From Diadema setosum (taxonomy: Eukaryota > Echinodermata > Echinoidea > Diadematoida > Diadematidae), in assembly GCF_964275005.1 (NCBI RefSeq), contig NC_092686.1:40139511-40203510 (forward strand): 64,000 nt of DNA, in the 5' to 3' direction. Shown here in pieces: positions 45,301-55,660 of the stretch (its first letter is position 1; the number at the start of each line of letters is the position of its first letter). The translations under genes were made by a program, and so were the position numbers. The notes under the pieces are model-generated. The model was not told the origin of the DNA. It worked only from the letters and a program-made list of their open reading frames with translations, and did not search any database.

Positions 45301-45611
45301 GATGTCAATGTATGCCTGATTATTATGTAGGTGCTATGTGTCTATGCATATGCATTTATGTACTTAATGTGCATGAAATCTTTGTTTATCAATTGATCAG
45401 TTGTTTCTTTGTTCTTTTATTCGTATTTGTCTACACTTAGCTCATCGAGTCCTCTACGGACAACGATGTGTGGCTCAACTTTTCCCCCTGGTTACCGGCG
45501 GCGCCCACATCAATGCCTTTGACGACATCCGGGTCGGGTCAGGCAACTCTCTGCTTCGATCTTCTCCTTGTGACATCGGCAGCATCTTGGTTTTCCTCCA
45601 GATTGCTGTAG
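34016..45611 (+). CDS. Secreted PI-PLC X-domain-like protein, 13 exons
   Basis: Exons: 34016-34075, 34565-34633, 36219-36305, 37087-37122, 37612-37657, 38455-38591, 39132-39275, 40115-40249, 40548-40655, 41361-41452, 42957-43136, 43571-43757, 45441-45611. All introns are GT-AG and the phases agree, giving 483 residues. Exon 1 encodes a signal peptide (MAAHNTILSILLVVSLVFLL), with cleavage likely after VYA. The catalytic core starts at MLDSHNSFQARAYG, where His86 and Asn87 match the first PI-PLC His-Asn. GIRGIEMDVWW (Glu136, Asp138) matches the metal-binding strand, and His150 or His154 is the likely second His. IYLNEKQDQQ resembles the LENH-QQ strand. The C-terminal 150 residues are Cys-containing and unrecognised. 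The family cleaves phosphoinositides or related glycerophospholipids; the exact substrate is unknown. AATAAA follows at 45673. Confidence 0.85.
37304..37351. repeat. (CTTT)n microsatellite
   Basis: About eleven TTTC units in the fourth intron of the PI-PLC-like gene. Confidence 0.9.
37708..38385. repeat. Tandem duplication of about 340 bp in intron 5
   Basis: Two adjacent units start with AGCAGCAATT(T/A)AAAACTGCAAC at 37708 and 38052 and run to AAGTTCTCAAA. They share TAAAGCTAAATTCGTTGTAC and TTTTGTGACATCATGATCAC, among others, with scattered differences. It is a local duplication wholly within an intron. Confidence 0.88.
38621..39051. mobile_element. Foldback element, copy 1 (intron 6)
   Basis: TTAAAGGGG on the left and CCCTTAA on the right bound a 431-bp unit whose halves are imperfect complements. 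Shared words are TTATGAAATGTTAAAG, AGATAGC and a central AGGATCGCTTT. TTAA lies at both borders. Relatives are at 53567 and 62226. Confidence 0.65.
39321..39484. mobile_element. Small hAT-like MITE in intron 7
   Basis: A 164-bp unit with inverted ends CAGTGGCGGATCCAG and CAGGGGCGGATCCAG. CTCTTT occurs on both sides (39315-39320 and 39485-39490). Ends of the form CAGnGGCGGATCCAG are typical of hAT MITEs, although an 8-bp duplication would be expected. Confidence 0.75.
39764..39835. repeat. (TTTTG)n / (TTTG)n low-complexity tract
   Basis: Repeated GTTTT and GTTTGTT words in intron 7. Apparent frames here are artefacts. Confidence 0.8.
40830..40852. repeat. (CAA)n microsatellite
   Basis: Seven CAA units in intron 9 of the PI-PLC-like gene. 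Confidence 0.85.
42335..42378. repeat. Poly(T) tract
   Basis: About 30 consecutive T in intron 10. It could be the reversed poly(A) tail of a retroposed sequence, but no body was recognised. Confidence 0.7.
43940..44476. mobile_element. Palindrome-rich MITE in intron 12
   Basis: The ends are CACTGCAAAAA and, read inward from the right, CACTGTAAAAA, each followed by a GGTGTTA motif. Inside, GGTGTTAAAT and its complement recur many times in both orientations, so the RNA would fold into many hairpins. It is about 540 bp with no coding capacity. Superfamily uncertain. Confidence 0.75.
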
Positions 45612-45672
45612 ATGTCAAGTGATGTTTGTGATCGCATTATATCTAATACACTGGTAATAGTTTTAATCATTG

Positions 45673-45678
45673 AATAAA
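45673..45678 (+). terminator. Polyadenylation signal of the PI-PLC-like gene
   Basis: AATAAA lies 62 bp after the stop codon at 45609-45611, followed by T-rich sequence. Confidence 0.65.
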
Positions 45679-45679
45679 C

Positions 45680-46860
45680 GTCACATCGATTACGTGTTTT
45701 TTTTTTTCTTGAATCGTATCTGTCCTGTATTACATCAATTTTTCATGAATACACAAGAAATACTATACCGTAATCCATGCAATCTTTGGCTACGTTCCTT
45801 TGCTGTGCTTTTGAACTCCCGCATTAACCCATCTTGTCCGTTTCCTCAAAATTTGCCCATGAACTCCAAAAAGTGTGTTAAAAATTTCAGCTGATGCATA
45901 AATGAATTAACTTATCTGTAACCATAATATCTATATTGAAATACGCCTCAGTAACGTCAGTATCATAAAGGAGAAATTTTTTGAAAAGGGAGTAGAACAA
46001 TAACTACTTAGTGAAGAATGATATCAAGTTGTATATAAGAAGGAAATGACGCCTCTTTATGACGCCAGCATAAAAATGTGTAAATGGCAACGAATCTTGT
46101 GGAGTCGTTGCTACCGTGATTAGTTGCACACTTGACAGTGCTTAAGAGAAAATCATCCTTGCGAGAGTTTATTTTGCTCTCAGAATGTCACCGGAGGGCG
46201 AAAGACAATACTCCGAATGTTTCTTAACAATATTCTATTGTCTAAAATTTCACAACGTGTCTCCTTTCAAGAGCATCATAGCGTCCGTAAACTGAAGACT
46301 TGTAATGAATTGTAAAGAAGTAGATGATTCTTGATCTCGTCTTGTAAGAAGTCATTATTATCTGACGTTGGTTGCAGGACACGCCCAACGCCGTTGGCCA
46401 ACTGCTCTGTGCGTCTGTTTCTCCATTGCTTGCAGTGGCACTCGAATTGTAATGGAAATTTCAAGATAAACATCCACGTAAGTGTTCGTGAATGCCCGCG
46501 ACCTTCTTGTGTCCCAGCCTCTGCCTTTCTTTCAGAACAAGTAATGATAGTAATTGCGGTAGAAATATCAATCTACTCGTCCCAACCTTCCTCAACGTAA
46601 AGAGTGGAATGGTCAATTAGGCTTAGATTGAGTTGTATCACTTCATGGCATGGGATTGCAGTCTGTCCATCTCAAGGAGGACGCAAAAAGGCGTCAGTAG
46701 CAGCCCTTTTAGTCGACGAGAGTGCCACTTGAAAGATGGGTTTCGTCAGCGATGGTCTTCCCTAAGAGGGAGATTTGGGCGATGAGTGTTCGACAGATCT
46801 TCGTGTATTGATCTCCGACACAAGACTGAACCCCCTGAGGGGACGAGGTGTTCTAAGCAA
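45680..46860. other. Intergenic stretch
   Basis: No complete gene seen. One stretch (46379-46478) has good splice-site context on the plus strand and an open frame with several Cys, but no partner exons. Confidence 0.4.
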
Positions 46861-46870
46861 GCGTGAATGT

Positions 46871-46875
<5 letters not shown>

Positions 46876-46933
<58 letters not shown>
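46876..46933. repeat. (CA)n microsatellite
   Basis: About 28 CA units with one CG near the end. Frames across it are simple-repeat artefacts. Confidence 0.92.
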
Positions 46934-46938
<5 letters not shown>

Positions 46939-46939
46939 A

Positions 46940-48600
46940 GAGATTACACGACGCACTTGGGGAAGCAAAATTTGTATAAAACAAATGTGAAATAATCCAA
47001 AAAATTACAAAGAAAGTAAGAGATATGGTAGGAAAGGAAAGCAGTAAATATATAAAGGGGGAACAGATGAGAGAATGAAATAAAGCTCGACTAGGGGCTA
47101 CAATGAAATAGTATAGTAATTGAAATCTGTACCAAGAGAGTGGAGAGACGAACGAACTCCCTTCCTTGACGTGTTGTATAAAGTACGCATACATACTAAA
47201 TAATATATTGAAAGACCGACGAAAAAATAACAAGGAAAGTAAGGTAAAAATATGAAAACATGAGAGGGAGAAAACGTCAGAAGGGAGGAACTTCAAAGGC
47301 ACAACATAGCAATAACTCCATAACACAATATTTGTTGGTTTAGCCAATACAGTGAAGCAAAGTGAGAGAGACAAAGAAAAAGAAAGAGAGGGAGAGAGAA
47401 TGAGAATGTTTAAAGGCATTAGTTACCATTTGCAGATGAAACAGAAATCCACCTTTAGTGCTTTACAACCATTGTAAAAAAAAAAAGAAATGAATCGGGA
47501 TAATCAATCTTAAGTTATATTAAAATTGTTTCCAGACTAGCCGTTTTGTGATACAATTGACCTACACATATGCATCAAATGTGGTAACTTGAAAATTTTT
47601 AATATCACTGCTCCCAAAGGTTAACTGTACCTTTAATGAGCATTCACGTGTTGGAAGTAGTTTTGAGAGAATACGTAGAACGCACGGCTAATCTGTGTTC
47701 ATGAGTAATAATATATTTCTTTATGAGATTACAATGAAATCTGTGCAGGCTTCCGTGGCGGTAGAACGTTGAGTGGTACAAGGCACCACGCATGAATCTC
47801 TTTCTTGGCTATGTATGTGACCCTAAGAAAGACCAACCCATTTTTGGTAAGCATATTTTGTCGTTTTCGAGAGAAAAAGGTAAGAACGACAAGAAAACGA
47901 CAAGAACATGCTTGGCGATACGTCGGGAGTGGGTTATCGAGGTCTATAGACGGTCTACGGAAATCTTTAAAGATTCTATTTTAGTTTCACGAGGAAATAA
48001 TACTCGCTGCCGAAAATCAAGAAAAGTATACCGACAAAAGAAACAGGTGGTCTGATTTTCGCACATTCTGAGCTTGTCACTCTCATTAAGCAGACAATGG
48101 TCAGAGGATGCGACAAGCACATGGGTAGTCATGACCTCTGATACCTCACATGGCAGCAAACTGTGCTACCCAATGGTCCTTGAGTAAGATTTCGAAAAGT
48201 CCTCAGGATATTTCACCTCTGAAGAAGCTCTCCAACTAACTCTGCAGCATTAAAAAAAAAAAAATCGATGATCCACATAAAACATCGTCACCCTGTGGTC
48301 AAGCCAATGACCAGGCAGTGATGTGGAGCATCCAAAACTCCTTCAGGCAGAGGTTAATTTTGCAGAGCACATATTGCAGGGCCCTGCCTTCTCCTTTCCC
48401 GTGGTAAACTGTAATCACATCATTGCTGCCCTATATGATTATGCCCAGTGTGTGTGTTGTGAGAGATATGCGAGGCACAGTTTGCGCTTTTTTTATAATC
48501 GGTTGACCTCAAAGACAGTAATGACTCCTAATTGCGAATAATGTGGTTATGTAACTTATGACGAGTATTACGTGGTCGTCGACGTCGTCGTCGTTGTTGC
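46940..48600. other. Gene-free stretch
   Basis: AT-rich with purine-rich plus-strand runs (for example GAGAGGGAGAGAG near 47380). The open frames present (minus 46853-47419, plus 47792-48055) are low-complexity or lack any domain feature. Confidence 0.45.
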
Positions 48601-48606
48601 TCTTGT

Positions 48607-48720
48607 TTCAGGTTTCAGTTTCAGTTTGATTTTATTCATCCACTTGTATACATATAAATAGATACACACAAAGTTCCACTCAATGAAATGACAAGATCAT
48701 TTGAATATATTCAAAACAGA
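48607..48720 (-). repeat. LINE 3'-end-like fragment
   Basis: On the minus strand the fragment ends in GGATGAATAAAATCAAACTG followed by AAACTG repeats, which resembles a short-repeat retroelement tail. A similar edge is at 63682. Confidence 0.4.
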
Positions 48721-48949
48721 TTGTGTAAGATTTTATCCGCATGCTTTATTTTTCTTTTCTCCAATGAATCCAGTAAGACCTACTTTTTTACATTGTCACA
48801 CCCACTAGACTTTTTTTCTTAGTTTTGTTTGTGGTTATATACTCTTCCCTTTCTAAACTGTTAATTACCTACTTTTGATGTATACAGTATTAACAGAAGT
48901 GTAGTTAAGATTATTTCTTTTGCTTGTTTATGTCACTGATCTGTAATTG

Positions 48950-49080
48950 TGTGAATCATGTTACTGCAAATGTATTTGTTTTATTTTGTGTATATACAGG
49001 GCGCCATTGTAAAGCAGTTAGAAAACTGAATGTGCCTACCCTGTGTTTTTTAAAGAAAACATGAATGAATAACAAATAAA
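48950..49080 (+). repeat. LINE 3'-end-like fragment
   Basis: CAGGGCGCCATTGTAAA, then GTGCCTACCCTG, then a T/A run and ATGAATGAATAA repeats, has the look of a LINE 3' UTR and tail in plus orientation. No coding part is recognisable. Confidence 0.45.
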
Positions 49081-49926
49081 TGAATAAACATAATATAGAC
49101 AGGAAAGGAAATGACATACGTGTGAATATATTTCGACGTACAATTGGAGAAGACAGTGATCAATTAGCAATGTGCATGGCCTCAATGATGTCCTCGGGTT
49201 ACATGATAGATTAGAAAAATTAAAGTGCTAATTACTGGTAGAAAAGTCCTAATTGTAACCTACGGAGGAACGACCATAAAAAAAAATCACTTCAACCTAT
49301 AATTTTGCTTGTGCAGTGGAAAGAATACATTACGTTAAATAGAGGACTATAACGAGACAAATAATTTGGACGGAGAAGGGGATGCCTGAAATCAAAAGAA
49401 GGGAGAAAAAAGATTAACAGTGCTGGAGGGTTGGAGCTATCTTCTAATCGTATGCAAAAAGAATTGTTACCTAGGAATTCTATATTATTAAGCCTTCGAG
49501 TTTGAATAGTAAAGTGTGCAACACTTGTGCTTACACGAGTTTTCTTGAACTAAAAGGCATTTCCTTTCTAACCTATCCTCCATCATATATTGTAGACATT
49601 CCTAAACTCCAACTCCCCGTTGTATTTACTGGTCATTTCATAGAAAACTTACTCGCCTGGTCTGATATTGTAAATAAACAATTCATCTTATCACTGATAG
49701 GTAAAAACTTTGATTGACTCTTCAGAACCAAACAAAGTGTGCATTCTTATTATCTGCCTTTTCAAAGTTATAGCGTGTTTTCATTTTGCCTTTTTTTGTC
49801 CCCCCCCCCCCCCATCATTGATGGCAATGTCTTCCTTTTATTTGAGAGCATCGACGTCAGGAATAGTGACCATAATACAAGTATGTGATAGTGCACACTT
49901 CATTGTTCCTGATACACTGTGTACAT

Positions 49927-49935
49927 TGATGATGG

Positions 49936-49971
<36 letters not shown>

Positions 49972-50012
49972 CGACGATGATGATGATGATGGTGGTTGGT
50001 GGTGGAGGTGGT
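49927..50012. repeat. (TGA)n / (GGT)n microsatellite
   Basis: A trinucleotide array of TGATGATGA with two ACG interruptions, passing into GGTGGTTGGTGGTGG. Confidence 0.9.
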
Positions 50013-50274
50013 GAGCAATTCTCAGTTTTGTATTCCATCTTGTTCTGTCTTCATCAAGCACTCAACAGCAACAGACTTAGATTTTATTGATATGTAAGCT
50101 TGATTTTCAAGTCACTGTTTAGTGTGGTATTGTGCATTTCTTTGTACAATATATTGCTTCTGTGATTGATGCTGGTAATGCATCCAAAATGCAGGCTGTT
50201 GATGTGCTCTCTATTGTGACGAGAGCCCTGGATAACAGGCAACACATATACATTATGTATATATTTATATGAAT

Positions 50275-50302
50275 GTGTGTGTGTGTTATATATGTGTGTG
50301 TG

Positions 50303-50351
<49 letters not shown>

Positions 50352-50400
50352 TATATATATATATACATACATATGTATAATACATTTAATATATATACAC
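50275..50400. repeat. (TG)n(TA)n microsatellite
   Basis: Two TG blocks and a long TA run (50304-50365). Confidence 0.9.
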
Positions 50401-50639
50401 ATATACATACTTGTAAAATATTTGTAAAATGTGTATATGTGTGTTAGCGTGTGTCTGTGTGTGTGTGTGACAAATGACTACAGGGACTGTTTCCTTTCCA
50501 GTTTGTTCAGCGTATACAGGAAATATCATCACAACCATAATTATTTTGAAGACCATTACCAAAGATCACACAATTCACAAATACACATCCGCTCACATGC
50601 ACACACACACACACACACACAAACAAACATACACGCATA

Positions 50640-50690
50640 GCGTTCCATGCCAAAGACCCGGGTTCGAGTCCCGGCGGAGACCAATTTTTC
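50640..50690 (+). repeat. 3' half of a tRNA-like SINE head
   Basis: CCGGG TTCGAGT CCCGG is a perfect T-arm with a B-box. It is followed by CGGAGACCA, the 3' acceptor and CCA of a tRNA whose 5' side should read GGTCTCC, which is absent. A CA microsatellite lies upstream in place of the 5' half. Likely a SINE or retroposed tRNA fragment. Confidence 0.5.
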
Positions 50691-50782
50691 AACTCTTGCG
50701 CTTTTCCGAAAAGGAGGACCAGTAAGAGGAATAATGATATCAAAGCTACGCACCGATTTCTCCTTCCTTTATCATATCTCAC

Positions 50783-50783
<1 letters not shown>

Positions 50784-50834
<51 letters not shown>

Positions 50835-50998
50835 CATACCAATGTATGTATATATATGTGATAAAAACCTAAAATGGCATTAGACTAAAAACGCTTTATC
50901 CTGGCGAGGAAAGCGCATGATAAAGAAACAAGACACCAAATGCCATTTCAGGTTTTTATCACATATACACACACACATTGGGATGTATGATATATATT

Positions 50999-51042
<44 letters not shown>

Positions 51043-51080
51043 AATGTGTGTGTATTTATATATATATATATATATACACC
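50784..51080. repeat. Hairpin unit between (TA)n arrays
   Basis: The arms at 50852-50881 and 50939-50967 match inversely with one or two mismatches (core TATGTGATAAAAACC) around a 57-bp loop. A looser inverted match (ATACCAATGTATG and CATCCCAATGTGTG) continues outwards to TA arrays on both sides (50784-50830 and 51001-51041). A further TA/GT array lies at 51041-51080. Confidence 0.75.
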
Positions 51081-51539
51081 TATACCACTGTACGTGTATA
51101 CATACATACATGCATACATACATGATATACACACATTCGTAAAAGAATTGACTATTGACAAAGTATATCATCCCAATCACAAATCATCAACAGATATTGA
51201 TTTTAATCAATTATTTCATCAAAATGCCGTATTTTGTAAGCCGAGATCATGTGGGATATCTTATTTTCAGATGAGAGAGAAAAATGCCACAAATACAGTG
51301 CGGTATCTGACTTTCACCACTCTTAAAATTCATATCAAGTATAATACAATTTCTTGTACTTAAGCAATATACTGACTTTGTCAACACATACCACTTTACA
51401 TATTATCATAATACTTAAGCAATCTGAAATATACATGGATCCCAATATAGATATAGACATAGACACGAGGACGAACAAAACAATGACCACATGCAATCAA
51501 TGCCCCACCTGCTATATGACCATTTATTTGTTCTCGCGG

Positions 51540-51860
51540 AGTTAACAGACAAGCATCTACAGCGAACTGAAGGACCACTTCAAACAGGCTGATCTCTCTC
51601 TAATGTGTGATGAGCTAAACCAGGTTTGTTTCTCGCTGCCATAGGGAAATCGGAGGGGAGAAAAAAAAAAAATCAATAGCCCTCGAGAGCGATTTGGGTC
51701 GCGAGGAAACTCCCGTGGCGCCTCCTCCCATTTCACGGTGACCAGCGTGAGAGAGAAACCCGCCAGGGCTCGCATTGCCGCATATACAATACAATGTTCG
51801 GCGATACCACACCGGTAGACAATACGCGCGAGCTCCCGCCTCGATCGAATACTTTATACA
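51540..51860. other. Isolated GC-rich patch
   Basis: CpG-containing sequence in AT-rich surroundings with words such as GGTCGCGAGGAAACTCCC and GCGCGAGCTCCCGCC. There is no clear frame, so it could be a repeat fragment or a promoter-like patch. Confidence 0.3.
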
Positions 51861-51879
51861 GCATTTGACATACATCTTT

Positions 51880-53560
51880 CAAATGACTATGACACACTCG
51901 AAATAAGAAATGCTGATAGAAATGGCAACATGTACTGTTATGATGATTTTGTTCTTTTTTGAGCTGATTTGGAATTTGTAGTTAGTGATCAGTGCCTTGA
52001 CATGAGAACCCTAAATTTGTATACATGAGAAGCGTTGTAATAACATTCGTTGTCGTTAAAAGTAGTAGAAAATTGTTCATTCTTTGGATGTAATAATTCA
52101 AGAGCGTTCAGAAAATATTCCTTTTACATTATAAAGTACAATTCCACATCACGTTCAATGAAGTTGACTTTGTTTATCAAATGAACAGAGGTTTCGTCCA
52201 AATTAAGATTTGGGTAAGAAAATTGTGAAATTTTCAAGTTTCACACTTAAAGACCGAAAGAGACCATGTGCTTAAGCATATACAAATTGGAGGAGTCATA
52301 ATAGAAAATTATACCTATAATCATCTATATACATGCACACCTTTTTATATTTTTCGCTTAAAACTTCACTTCAGTCTGACGAAGAACATATTGCCCGCTA
52401 CGTCTAGTTCTTGCTTTTGGAAAGATAACCTTGCAATTACCTTACATGTTTGTCATTTTGCCTCTGACCAGCTGACGAAGATTCTGTTCCGTTAAAATCG
52501 ATAATTCTGGCCCTTTTGAATCAAGATAACTTTATGTAAATCCAGGAACGTTTACTTGTGCTGTGAACTGAATTTGGCTCATGTTACTGTTTGCCATTTC
52601 AACGGACTCCGTGACTACGTTACTGTCACGCCATTTACAATATAATCCGCCATCGCTGAAATGATTTTATAGATAGCGGTGGAGAATTCCTTCCTCCAAT
52701 ATTTCCTCTTTGACTTAAATAGAGCTTTACCTCTTATCTAAAAATTAACTCTCACAGAAAATCGTTAGCCTTGTTTCATGACGGAAAGATATACCCTTAA
52801 ACAAAACCGATGTAAACACGTGTTACATCAGGCAATAAATGAATAAAACGATTAATAATAAATAGATGAATAATAATAAGAATAATAATAATAAAGACGT
52901 AAAGTAGATAAATGAATGAATAATTAATAAATTAATCAATGAATAAACAATCATATTGAAAATAAGTTCATCAACAAAACGTGAGGAGAAATTTAGCATC
53001 TTCAGGCTGGCGTGTTGTTTGGGTTTTTTTTTTTTTTTTTCTCTCACTTTGGTAACCAGTGCAGAACTATCACATTACAGGGAGCACATCAAACGTATCA
53101 GGTGACATACCAGTAAACCAATCATACAAACACCACGATCAAATGCACTCTTGTGAGCTGCAGACAGTACCACAGTTTCATTTTTCTGAGAGGTACATCT
53201 ATTTTACCTTTAAAATCGAAACCGACAGAAGAATATGTGTTATCTTATCACAATTGTGTCAAGATGAAAAGTGGGGAGGGAGAAAATCATTTATAATTTG
53301 GATCGATTGAATGTCATGCCTTATAGAAGAAACATGCATATTTCCATCAGTATATAAGATAAGTAAAACAACGTCTTGCTACAAATCTTTAAAAAAAAAA
53401 GGGGGGGTACTCGTTTGAGACACTCAAGTACACCGTTTTTCCCAGAGTGCAAAGCTTTAGACTAACGAATGAAATCAAGTACGATTTTTAATCAGCATCT
53501 TCAGATTAACATCCCACATCAGGTGCTCAATTCTTATTATGAAAGCAGATTCTAACAGAT
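51880..53560. other. Gene-free stretch
   Basis: AT-rich with a (AATAAT)n-like patch at 52845-52900, a poly(T) at 53020-53040 and A/G homopolymers at 53390-53407. No feature recognised. Confidence 0.4.
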
Positions 53561-53566
53561 AAAGTT

Positions 53567-53835
53567 TAAAGGAATGATGTAGTTTTAGCCTACATGGGCT
53601 TTCAGGTTTTAACTTTGCACGAGGTAATTAGAAACTTATATGAAATATTAAAGAGCATACAATTCCAAGAGGAATTTAAAGTTGTTGTTTTTTTTTTTTT
53701 GAAAATTTGTTTTGGACTGAGATATAAAGATGCCAAGAGATCCTAATTAAAGGTGAGTCCCACTTTGTATTAGAACCAGCTTGTTTTACTTTTTTTTTTT
53801 TGATATCTCATATACTGATGAAACTATATCTGTTT
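53567..53835. mobile_element. Foldback element, copy 2 (partial)
   Basis: Starts TTAAAGGAATGATGTAG and passes through GGCTTTCAGGTTTTAAC and ATGAAATATTAAAGAGCATAC to the central fold (GATCCTAATTAAAGG). The right arm is recognisable only as far as GATATCTCATA. Same family as 38621-39051 and 62226-62510. Confidence 0.6.
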
Positions 53836-54100
53836 CTTGTATGGCATGTATATTTGAAGAGTCGATCAATCAGTACATAGTTTAGTTGTATATATGAAAT
53901 TTGATTCTTGAAATGCCTTGGGAGATACCAAGTTGATTCTACAAACAATGGGAAAGTTCAATTCTAACATCAAAATCGATTTTCCCCTGTACCTTTGGCA
54001 ACATGTCCATAACATGTTAGAGAAAATTTACAACAATTCCTGCTTGTCATCTCTCAGGTGAGTTTATGAAAACAACATTTGCTTTGATTCAACTTTGGAT

Positions 54101-55618
54101 CTAGATCTGTGTGGGAGATAATATTGCCTGTGTTGCTTTCTTCGTGAGCTTTTGATTTCCTCTTTTAGACTGCTCGGATGACGCATTTTCATGCAGTTTT
54201 CTTGTGTGCTTCTTCAAATCAAAGTTTCTACAAAAACCCTTCCCACATATGTTACAAGTGAAAGGTTTCTGCTCGCGATGTGTGTGCATATGAAAGGTGA
54301 GATTGTAAACCTGATGGAAAGCCTTGTGGCAGATATGGCACTTGAATGCTTTCTCGGAGCTGTGCGTCAAGCGATGATTCTTGTAGTTACCTTTCTGGTG
54401 AAATCCCTTTCCGCAAAACTCACAGACAAACGGTTTGAAATTGGCGTGGATGCGGAGATGTGTGTTCAGGGTAGAGCTACGGTTGAAACACTTACCGCAC
54501 TCATGGCAGCGATGGGGCTTTTCGTCCGTGTGTATGATCTTATGCCGGCAGAGAGTGCTCGCCTGACGGAAACCTTTACCACACACTTTACAGACGAAGG
54601 GGCGAGCTCCCGTGTGAACTGGCATATGCCTGGTTAGGTTGTAATGTGCATTGAACACCTTCCCGCATTCTGGGCACACGAAAGTCTTGGGCTTCGCCAC
54701 CTCCTGACGACGAGGAATTTGAGGCGGAGTGCTGCGAATGAGCGTCGCCGACGCGTTCCGCGCTTCGCGAGGCAAGGTTGGACTCGAGAGAGCAGAATCA
54801 AACGGCTGCTTTACCTTAGTTCGAAGACGATTTGACGAGGCATCTGCCCGGGTTGACTTGCTCCCGCGAGCAGTGTTACCAACTGCAAACTTAACTGCAT
54901 CGTCACCCCGATGCGCCGGCTTAAAGGCGGACGGAATCAGGAGTTCCGACATTGCAGGTGCTTTCCTAGGTTTCAGCTTCAGATGAGGAGACCATACGTC
55001 CATCGGGAACGGATGGTACTTCGACAGCGGCGACGATGATGACGAGGTCGAACAGGACACTAATGGGAATGATGACAATGATGCATGTTTCTCTTTGTCT
55101 GTCTTTCCAAATGTGAAAACCTTATCTGCCTGCTTGGCTTTGTGTACCTTGAAATATTTCAAGAGAGCACTGTCCTTCTCGTCTATCCCATACTGCCTGT
55201 CCGCGAACTGAAATACATTGGGCCATCCAGAGCAGAGGTTCCTGCCGATGCCGAAATAGGGCTCTCGGGCGTACACCACTCTATGAAGAGACTCCAGGGC
55301 GTAGTATCCAGCTTGCAGCTCATAAAAGTTCGACGAGTTGCTGGGGAAGAACGGACCGCAAACATACTGACCAAGGGCACCGTTTGGGGATGCCGACCCA
55401 CCATCGCCGGTAGTTGGGGCTGTCGTTGGCTGCTTTTGGCTACATAGCTGGTTGCGATTTTTCTCACATCTCCTAGGGATTTTTTGATCATTTTCTTTGA
55501 CAGCTATTGTCTTTGCATTTCTGATTTTTTGAACTCCCAGTATGCTGTCAATTGAAAACTTCAAGTGCGATGAGCCGACAGTTGTCGTACGATTTTGCAT
55601 AATGGTGCCACCAGACAT
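54101..55618 (-). CDS. fezf: FEZ-family zinc-finger transcription factor, single coding exon
   Basis: The 505 residues include an Eh1 Groucho-binding motif, FSIDSILG, at 21-28, a low-complexity middle and six C2H2 fingers starting at Cys315, 343, 371, 399, 427 and 455. The finger block is close to the FEZF consensus, with [33 protein letters not shown] and [13 protein letters not shown] proteins are nuclear repressors that pattern the forebrain or anterior neuroectoderm. Length fits the family. The ATG has A at -3. A good splice acceptor (TTCTTTATAG) lies 25 bp upstream, so a non-coding 5' exon is likely. Vertebrate FEZF genes have introns within the coding region; none is needed here. Confidence 0.93.
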   Translation of the reverse strand: MSGGTIMQNRTTTVGSSHLKFSIDSILGVQKIRNAKTIAVKENDQKIPRRCEKNRNQLCSQKQPTTAPTTGDGGSASPNGALGQYVCGPFFPSNSSNFYELQAGYYALESLHRVVYAREPYFGIGRNLCSGWPNVFQFADRQYGIDEKDSALLKYFKVHKAKQADKVFTFGKTDKEKHASLSSFPLVSCSTSSSSSPLSKYHPFPMDVWSPHLKLKPRKAPAMSELLIPSAFKPAHRGDDAVKFAVGNTARGSKSTRADASSNRLRTKVKQPFDSALSSPTLPREARNASATLIRSTPPQIPRRQEVAKPKTFVCPECGKVFNAHYNLTRHMPVHTGARPFVCKVCGKGFRQASTLCRHKIIHTDEKPHRCHECGKCFNRSSTLNTHLRIHANFKPFVCEFCGKGFHQKGNYKNHRLTHSSEKAFKCHICHKAFHQVYNLTFHMHTHREQKPFTCNICGKGFCRNFDLKKHTRKLHENASSEQSKRGNQKLTKKATQAILSPTQI

Positions 55619-55642
55619 TTTATTATTTTATATCGTTCACGA

Positions 55643-55660
55643 CCTATAAAGAACAGATAT
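55643..55660 (-). other. Probable splice acceptor ahead of the fezf coding exon
   Basis: Read on the minus strand, CTGTTCTTTATAG ends at 55644, 25 bp before the ATG. This suggests that the 5' UTR is split and the promoter lies upstream, at higher coordinates. Confidence 0.5.

Noticed and set aside
46853-47419. 188-residue minus-strand frame
   Set aside because: It is Ser/Leu/Phe-rich, ends in a CA microsatellite and has no domain features.
50640-50690. Possible tRNA gene with perfect T-arm
   Set aside because: Only the 3' half is present; the 5' half is replaced by CA repeats.
51540-51860. GC-rich patch as a gene start
   Set aside because: No open frame of useful length, no splice sites that join to neighbours and no repeat structure.
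54191-55059. Plus-strand frames opposite the FEZ gene
   Set aside because: Antisense shadows of a GC-balanced zinc-finger exon.
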